A DNA stretch of 17,493 nt. It comes from JBAVEL01 sp049587715 (lineage in GTDB: Bacteria; Bacteroidota; Ignavibacteria; UBA10030; UBA6906). Position 1 is the stretch's first letter. Each line of letters opens with the position of its first letter. The notes under the pieces were generated by a model. That model saw only the letters and a list, made by a program, of their open reading frames with translations, did no database searches and was not told where the DNA came from. Where the stretch lies: positions 1 to 17,493 of the forward strand of contig JBAVEL010000056.1 of assembly GCA_049587715.1 (NCBI GenBank), given 5' to 3'. Below, piece after piece: positions 12,260 to 17,493 of this stretch. Both the position numbers and the translations under genes were made by a program.

Positions 12260-15200
12260 ATGCTGAAGCGGAGTGTGTGGGGCGTTCTTGGGCTCGCGGC
12301 GGTGGCGCTGGGGGCTGTCGTTTCCCTTCCCGTTGATCCCCTCCTTGGGGAGCGGCCCAGGGGACACGCCTTCGACGCGTTCGAGTGGTGGTACGCTCAG
12401 CGGTCCGCCCCGCATGAGAAGATCCCCGCAGGCGCGTTTCTGCGGGCCGCCGAGTACTCCCGCACCTCCATGCCCCGTGAGCGGGACCTGGAGAACGCCG
12501 ACACATCCCGCTGGGTCTCCATCGGACCCGACAATGTGGGCGGGAGGGTCCTGGCGGTGGCCGTGGACCCCGGCACCCCGAACCTCCTCTGGGCCGGATC
12601 CGCAAGCGGAGGGCTCTGGAAGTCCTCCACGCGCGGCATGGGCCCGGCCGCCTGGACCCTTGTCACCACCGGCCACCCCACCCTGGCCGTCAGCTCCATC
12701 GCCATCAACCCCTCGAACCCCGCGGTCATCTACATCGGCACGGGAGAGGTGGGAAGCGCCTACGGACGGGGCCAGGTGGGAACCCCGGGGGCGCGGAGCA
12801 CCTACGGCATGGGAGTGCTCAAGTCCACGGACGGAGGCGCAACCTGGAGCATCACGGGACTGGCCTTTACATTCCCCCAGGTGACGGCGGTCCAAACGGT
12901 TCTTCTGAATCCCCTCAACCCCGCCACCCTCTATGCCGCCACCACAGAGGGAGTGTACCGGAGCACCGATGCGGGCTTCACCTGGTCGGTTTCGCTCGGG
13001 GTTCTCATGGCCATGGATGTCGTGATCAACCCGCAGGACACCTCGGTGCTGTACGCCTCCTGCGGCCAGCGCAACTCCACCCCCGATCCCGGCATCTACC
13101 GGACCACGAACGCGGGGGCTTCCTGGACGCTCCTGGGAGGCGGCCTGCCTGTTTCGGACTTCGGCCGGACATCCCTGGCGATCGCCCCCTCCAGCCCCGG
13201 CACGGTGTATGCCAGCATCGCCCATGCGGGCACCTCCGCCCTCCTGGGCATCTACCGGACCACGGATGCAGGGGCCTCCTGGACGCTCCAGACAAACACC
13301 AACACCCTCCGGAACCAGGGGTGGTACGACAACGTGATCGCCGTACACCCCGGCAGCCCACAGACCATCCTGCACGGGGGGATCGACCTCTACAAGTCAA
13401 CCAACGGGGGGTCCACCCTCGCGCAGAAGAGCTACTGGGCGGCCGGCTACGAGGGGGTCGTGCCTGCGGGGGGACCCGAGGGCCCCCCGTACTACGCGCA
13501 CGCCGACCAGCACGCCATCACGTACGATCCCTCGGACCCTTTGCTGGTCTATTTTGGAACCGACGGGGGCGTGTTCGCCTCCACCGACGGAGGAGAGACC
13601 TTCGAGGGACGCAACGGGGGCTTTGCCACCACCCAGTTCTACGCGGGGTTCGCCATCTCCGAGAGCAATCCCTCGGTGGCCCTCGGGGGACTGCAGGACA
13701 ACGGCACCCTGAAGTACAGCGGGGCCGTCTCCTGGGACAAAACCTACGGAGGGGACGGGGGATGGTGCGCCATCGACCCCGCCAACCCCGACATCATGTA
13801 CGAGGAATACGTGTATCTGGCCCTCTCCAAGACCACCAACGGAGGGGCCTCCTGGTTCGGCATCACCACGGGGCTGGCCACCGGAAGCTCGAACGCCAAC
13901 TTCATCGCGCCCTTCGTGGTCGCCCCGTCCGCCGGAGGCGTCCTGTACGCAGGGGCGAGGGTCGTGTACAAGAGCACGAACGGCGGCGGGAACTGGTTCG
14001 CCACCAACGGAGGCGTGCTGTTCAACGGCACCCAGGTCTCGTGCATCGGGGTCTCGCACCGGAGCCCCGACACGCTTCTGGCGGGAACGGGAAACAGCGG
14101 CGGCGGGCTCTTCTCCATCTGGAGATCCACAAACGGGGGAAGCTCCTGGAGCAACGTCACAGGAGGGCTCCCGAACCGCTTCCCCACCGACATCGCGTTC
14201 GACCCCTCCTCGGGAACCACCGCCTATCTGACGTTCTCGGGGTACGGCACTCCACACGCATTCCGGAGCACGGATGCGGGGCTCACCTGGAGCGACATCA
14301 GCTCCAACCTGCCCGACATTCCCGCGCAGTCCATCGCCGTGGATCCCGCCTTCCCTTCCCATCTCTACGCGGGCACCGACCTGGGGGTGTACCGGTCCAC
14401 GGACGGCGGGGGGCTCTGGCACGTCTTTGACACGGGGATGCCGCCCGCCATGATCCTGGATGTGGGGATCCCCTCCACAGCCCGCATCATCCGGGCCGCC
14501 ACCTTCGGCAACGGCATCTACGAGCGGGGCCTTGCGGTCCCCGCGCTCTTCGATTACAGGGCACTCGCGCTCCTCCATCCGGCGGGGGGGGCGGAGGTGA
14601 TCGCCCATTCGGAGATCACGGGCATCTCGGCCCGGGTCAAGAGCGTCGGGGGAATTGCCTCGGCCGATTCCTTCGACGTCCGCTACCGGATCCTGCGGGG
14701 GGAGACCCAGCTCTATGCGGCCTCCGTGCGGACGGCCCCGCTGGGGGCGGACGAATCGCGGGATGTGCTCTTTCCCGGCTCCTGCTCCGCCGGCGGGCCC
14801 GGCACACTCAGCCTGGAAGCCCTTGTCCTGGCGGGGGATGAGAATGCCTCCAACGACACGCTCCGGGGAACGATGGAGGTTGTCGCACCGGGGAGCATTG
14901 CATCCCTGCGGGTGCTCCGCCAGGGGTGTCCCTACGGGGAGATTGTGGGGGGATCTCCCGGACCCTCGGGGGACGACGCCAGCCTGGCCGTCGGGCTTCC
15001 CTTCCCCTTCCAGTTCGACGGGTACGAGTACGATTCCCTGCAGATCAACACCAACGGCTGGGCCGAGCTGGGCGCGGGCCTGCGCGGATCGGAGCGCGGG
15101 CTGTCCACGGAGGCGCAAATCGGTCTGGGAAACCAGAACGGGAGTCTGTTCAGCCCCTCCCGCCCCACCAAGACCCTGGGCGTCTGGTGGGAGGACCTGA

Positions 15201-16702
15201 ACACCACGGGCGGAGGCAGCATCACCTACACAACCGAGGGGACCGCCCCGGCGCGGGTCTTCGTGGTCCAGTGGAAGAACATGCTGGCATACTATGATCC
15301 CGTCACCACCACCACCCGGATCAACTTCCAGCTCCGGCTGAACGAGACGGGCAACACGGCGGAGTACCGGTATGGTCCGGTGGTACCGGGCACGTTCGGG
15401 GGCGCGGACATCGGGGCCATGATGGGCATGAAGGATCACCTGGGCGGGAACTATCATTTCTACGACATCGCGCTGGGAGGAACCGGCACAGCCGCCCAGG
15501 GCATCACAACCCTGAACCCGCTCACGGACTGGCCGGGGCCCGATTCCTGCTTCCGCATCGGCTCCGATGTCACCTCCCTCACGGTGGAGCTCCAGGAAGA
15601 CTGGAACCTCATCTCGGTGCCCCTGGCAAGGAGCGACAACTCCGTGGGGGCCGTCTATCCGACGGCCGTTCCGGGGAGCGTCTTCGGCTACGACGGGGGA
15701 TACAACCCGGCGGACTCCCTCCGCCCCGGCTCGGGATACTGGGCCAGATTCCCGGCGGCCACGACTCAGCCGGTGGAGGGAGCTCCCATGCCCACGGCCT
15801 CCATCTCCCTGGCTCAGGGATGGAACCTCGTGGGATCCGTGGATCATCCGGTGCCGGCTCCCGCCGGAGGAATCCTTGCGGGACCGTTCTACGCCTACAC
15901 GATCTCGGGGTACGCCCCCGTCTTTGCGCTCCAGCCGGGGATGGGATACTGGGTGAAGGCCTCCTCGGCGGGGAGCATCCTGCTGGGCGGCGGCGCCCCC
16001 GGGGGAAGCCCTCCACGGGCCTGGGGGGACTTCCACCGTCTCATCCTTCGTGACAGCCGCGGAAGAACCCGGGTGCTCCGGTTCGGTCCCAACTCCCCGG
16101 AGGCACCCGAGCTGCCGCCTCCCGCCCCCGCGGGGGCGTTCGATGCCAGGTTCGGAAGCAGCATCGCGGTTGATTCCTCCCGGGGGGGACGGGGAGGATT
16201 CTCCCTCGGGGTGAGCGTCTCGGGGGCAGTCCCCCCGCTGGAGGTCTCCTTCCTCCCCGCTCCGGGAAGGGGGGCGCGCTGCATCCTGGAGGAACGGGAG
16301 GGATCGCGGGTGCGGGCCTCGCACCTGCTGGGGGAAGGAACTCCGGTTACCGTGGAGCGGACCGCGGGGCTGGTCCTTTGCGTGGAGGGGGAGGAGCATA
16401 TCCCCGCCGCGTTCGCCCTGGGCCGCAACTACCCCAACCCCTTCAACGCCTCCACACGGATCGAGTACCAGATGCCCGTCCCGGGAAGGGCGACGATTGC
16501 GGTGTACGACCTGAGGGGCGCCCTGGTGCGTCTCCTCCTCGGGGAGGAGCGGCCGGCCGGGCGGGGGACCATCGAGTGGGACGGAAGAACCGGAGCAGAC
16601 GGGCCGGCGGGAAGCGGTGTGTACTTTGTGCGTATGGAGGCCTCCCCCCTGAACGGGGGAGAGGGGTTCCGGGCCGTCCGGAAGATCCTGCTTCTGAAGT
16701 AG
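12260..16702 (+). CDS. Large secreted BNR/Asp-box beta-propeller protein with type IX-type C-terminal sorting domain
   Basis: The 1480-aa product starts with a signal peptide (MLKRSVWGVLGLAAVALGAV). Sortilin/BNR-like propeller repeats cover about residues 80-760, opening IGPDNVGGRVLAVAVDP and WAGSASGGLWKSS. Asp-box motifs follow, such as STDGGATW (189), STDAGFTW (235), TTNAGASW (about 282), TTDAGASW (about 334), STDGGETF, TTNGGASW, STNGGSSW, STDAGLTW (about 670) and STDGGGLW (about 713), mostly 43-52 residues apart. A CARDB-like segment, an adhesin-like region (LPFPFQFDGYEYDS, INTNGWAELG, about 913-940), and two WNLISVP/GWNLVGS modules (about 1114 and 1187) come next. The last 95 residues (NYPNPFNAST, VYDLRGALVR, IEWDGR, SGVYFVRM) match FlgD-like/type IX sorting tails. 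It is probably exported to the cell surface or outside; no catalytic residues were recognised. ATG 12260 is chosen because it precedes the signal peptide; the frame is open upstream to 12098, across the promoter. Confidence 0.88.
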   Translation: MLKRSVWGVLGLAAVALGAVVSLPVDPLLGERPRGHAFDAFEWWYAQRSAPHEKIPAGAFLRAAEYSRTSMPRERDLENADTSRWVSIGPDNVGGRVLAVAVDPGTPNLLWAGSASGGLWKSSTRGMGPAAWTLVTTGHPTLAVSSIAINPSNPAVIYIGTGEVGSAYGRGQVGTPGARSTYGMGVLKSTDGGATWSITGLAFTFPQVTAVQTVLLNPLNPATLYAATTEGVYRSTDAGFTWSVSLGVLMAMDVVINPQDTSVLYASCGQRNSTPDPGIYRTTNAGASWTLLGGGLPVSDFGRTSLAIAPSSPGTVYASIAHAGTSALLGIYRTTDAGASWTLQTNTNTLRNQGWYDNVIAVHPGSPQTILHGGIDLYKSTNGGSTLAQKSYWAAGYEGVVPAGGPEGPPYYAHADQHAITYDPSDPLLVYFGTDGGVFASTDGGETFEGRNGGFATTQFYAGFAISESNPSVALGGLQDNGTLKYSGAVSWDKTYGGDGGWCAIDPANPDIMYEEYVYLALSKTTNGGASWFGITTGLATGSSNANFIAPFVVAPSAGGVLYAGARVVYKSTNGGGNWFATNGGVLFNGTQVSCIGVSHRSPDTLLAGTGNSGGGLFSIWRSTNGGSSWSNVTGGLPNRFPTDIAFDPSSGTTAYLTFSGYGTPHAFRSTDAGLTWSDISSNLPDIPAQSIAVDPAFPSHLYAGTDLGVYRSTDGGGLWHVFDTGMPPAMILDVGIPSTARIIRAATFGNGIYERGLAVPALFDYRALALLHPAGGAEVIAHSEITGISARVKSVGGIASADSFDVRYRILRGETQLYAASVRTAPLGADESRDVLFPGSCSAGGPGTLSLEALVLAGDENASNDTLRGTMEVVAPGSIASLRVLRQGCPYGEIVGGSPGPSGDDASLAVGLPFPFQFDGYEYDSLQINTNGWAELGAGLRGSERGLSTEAQIGLGNQNGSLFSPSRPTKTLGVWWEDLNTTGGGSITYTTEGTAPARVFVVQWKNMLAYYDPVTTTTRINFQLRLNETGNTAEYRYGPVVPGTFGGADIGAMMGMKDHLGGNYHFYDIALGGTGTAAQGITTLNPLTDWPGPDSCFRIGSDVTSLTVELQEDWNLISVPLARSDNSVGAVYPTAVPGSVFGYDGGYNPADSLRPGSGYWARFPAATTQPVEGAPMPTASISLAQGWNLVGSVDHPVPAPAGGILAGPFYAYTISGYAPVFALQPGMGYWVKASSAGSILLGGGAPGGSPPRAWGDFHRLILRDSRGRTRVLRFGPNSPEAPELPPPAPAGAFDARFGSSIAVDSSRGGRGGFSLGVSVSGAVPPLEVSFLPAPGRGARCILEEREGSRVRASHLLGEGTPVTVERTAGLVLCVEGEEHIPAAFALGRNYPNPFNASTRIEYQMPVPGRATIAVYDLRGALVRLLLGEERPAGRGTIEWDGRTGADGPAGSGVYFVRMEASPLNGGEGFRAVRKILLLK
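13091..13289 (+). repeat. Near-identical DNA repeats in adjacent propeller blades
   Basis: A 43-nt block at 13091-13133, starting GGCATCTACCGGACCAC and ending CTGGACGCTCC, recurs at 13247-13289 with four mismatches. The 156-nt spacing is 52 codons, one blade. The DNA-level similarity points to fairly recent duplication or gene conversion of a blade. Confidence 0.75.
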
Positions 16703-16708
16703 TGCGCG

Positions 16709-16732
16709 GGGGGCGGCCGCACGGCCGCCCCC
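16709..16732. terminator. Strong hairpin between convergent genes
   Basis: GGGGGCGGCCG (16709-16719) is the exact inverted complement of CGGCCGCCCCC (16722-16732), with only CA between. It fills the 37-nt gap between the BNR gene stop and the dehydrogenase stop, so it can serve both directions. There is no T-run on either side, so termination would depend on stem strength or another factor. Confidence 0.55.
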
Positions 16733-16739
16733 GCCGCGC

Positions 16740-17493
16740 CTACCTCTCTTCCCGTTTCATTGCGGCATAGGCTTCCCGCTCCCCCAACACGACGGGAAGC
16801 TGCATCTGCTCCGCCTTCTCGCGGTCCCGGGAGGCAAGCTCCACGAACTCCCTGGACCCCGCATGCGTATAGACCTCCGCCACGGGGTGCCGGATGCACT
16901 CCACGATCGCCTCCGCCACACGATCCGCCGGGATGACCCCCTCGATGGGGGGAAGACGGAGCCCCCTCTCTTCTGCTATGCGCCGGATGGCCGGCCCCGA
17001 TGCCGAGAAGAGGGGGAGCATGGGCCCCCCTTCCGTCGCCATCGCCCACCCGGTCAACACGCCCGCGGGACAGACCACGCTGGCATGGATGCCGGTCTCC
17101 AGAAGCTCCAGACGGAGCGCGTGCGTAAAGCCCACGCACGCATGCTTGGCGGCCACGTAGGCGCTGTTGTACGGATAGCCCACCTTCCCCGCAATGCTGG
17201 CCACATTGATGATGTGCCCGCTTCCCTGCTTCCGCATCCGGGCCAGGGCCGGGCGGGCGGTGTACCAGAGGGGGTAGACGTTCACGGCGAACATGTGTTC
17301 CAGAATCTCATCGGTGGTTTCCTCCACGGTCCCGAGATGCCCCCTCCCCGCATTGTTCACCAGAACATCCAGGCGGCCGAATGCCTCCACGGCATCGTGC
17401 ACAAGCTGCTCGGCGTCTTCCCGCACCGACACATCGGAGCGGATGGCGAGCGCCCGTCCCCCCGAGGCGGCGATCCCGCCGGCCACCGCATCC
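16740..17493 (-). CDS. Short-chain dehydrogenase/reductase (SDR), N-terminus outside the window
   Basis: About 250 residues of a classical SDR are visible. The frame is open at the right edge (reading DAVAGGIAASGG); GTG at 17486 is internal, so the TGxxxGIG cofactor motif lies beyond the window. Visible motifs are VLVNNAGRGH (NNAG at 44-47 counting from 17486), catalytic S97 in NVASIAG, Y110 and K114 in YNSAYVAAK, and CPAGVLTGWA after it. These define an NAD(P)-dependent oxidoreductase, but the substrate cannot be told. The C-terminal part (VIPADRVAEAIVECIRHP, then EVYTHAGSREFVELASRD) resembles SDRs annotated only as SDR family oxidoreductase. It is convergent with the secreted BNR gene. Confidence 0.92.
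   Translation of the reverse strand, partial: DAVAGGIAASGGRALAIRSDVSVREDAEQLVHDAVEAFGRLDVLVNNAGRGHLGTVEETTDEILEHMFAVNVYPLWYTARPALARMRKQGSGHIINVASIAGKVGYPYNSAYVAAKHACVGFTHALRLELLETGIHASVVCPAGVLTGWAMATEGGPMLPLFSASGPAIRRIAEERGLRLPPIEGVIPADRVAEAIVECIRHPVAEVYTHAGSREFVELASRDREKAEQMQLPVVLGEREAYAAMKREER

Noticed and set aside
13397..16399. Open frame of 1000 codons on the minus strand opposite the secreted BNR gene
   Set aside because: It is low-complexity Gly/Arg/Pro/Val-rich, has no recognisable domain, and is fully antisense to a gene with clear repeat and sorting motifs. Long shadow frames are expected at this GC content.
1..17493. CRISPR arrays, transposases, integrases, toxin-antitoxin or defence genes
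   Set aside because: None recognised. The only short regular repeat is the purine-rich leader repeat, which lacks CRISPR-like spacers and cas neighbours.

Overview
The window is GC-rich, densely coded chromosomal DNA from a Gram-negative bacterium. The best taxonomic clue is the large secreted protein at 12260-16702. It ends in the NYPNPFN...YDLRG...WDGR...SGVYF-type tail used as a type IX secretion sorting domain in the Fibrobacterota-Chlorobiota-Bacteroidota group and related candidate phyla. With the high GC content, a lineage near Candidatus Eisenbacteria or Krumholzibacteriota is a reasonable but unproven guess. I see no rRNA, tRNA, CRISPR array, phage or insertion sequence.

Layout. Positions 2-643 hold the end of a YIP1-like membrane protein, followed 10 nt later by a DUF72 (YecE-like) protein (654-1643). 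Touching its stop is a short relic of a UvrD/PcrA helicase gene (about 1640-1885). The relic runs head-on into the end of kdpE, and the last KdpE codons are antisense to it. This marks an old rearrangement junction.

Positions 1845-9984 on the minus strand are one compact Kdp potassium-uptake operon in the order kdpC, a 35-codon small membrane ORF, kdpF, kdpA, kdpB, kdpD, kdpE. Most junctions overlap or lie 1-2 nt apart. The usual order is kdpFABC(DE), so kdpC has moved to the front. KdpA is the K+ channel-like subunit, KdpB the P-type ATPase, KdpC and KdpF accessory subunits, and KdpD/KdpE the sensor kinase and response regulator that would control the operon. A G8 run beside the kdpD stop is placed so that a -1 slip would fuse KdpD to KdpE.

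Divergent from kdp is a homocysteine S-methyltransferase-family gene (10144-11067). Convergent with it is a pair of tandem cold-shock protein genes on the minus strand (11750-11279), with a good intrinsic terminator and a predicted leader of about 260 nt. Back-to-back with the csp promoter is a sigma70-like promoter (-35 at 12098, -10 at 12121), a leader of degenerate purine-rich repeats, and the 1480-aa BNR/Asp-box beta-propeller protein. The window closes with a convergent, truncated short-chain dehydrogenase (16740 to the right edge) behind a strong shared hairpin.

Nothing here is a clearly new defence or metabolic system. The points most worth checking are the rearranged Kdp operon with its extra small membrane ORF, the helicase scar that gave KdpE a new tail, the long csp leader, and the repeat-containing leader of the secreted protein. 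All promoters and RNA structures were read by eye and are predictions.
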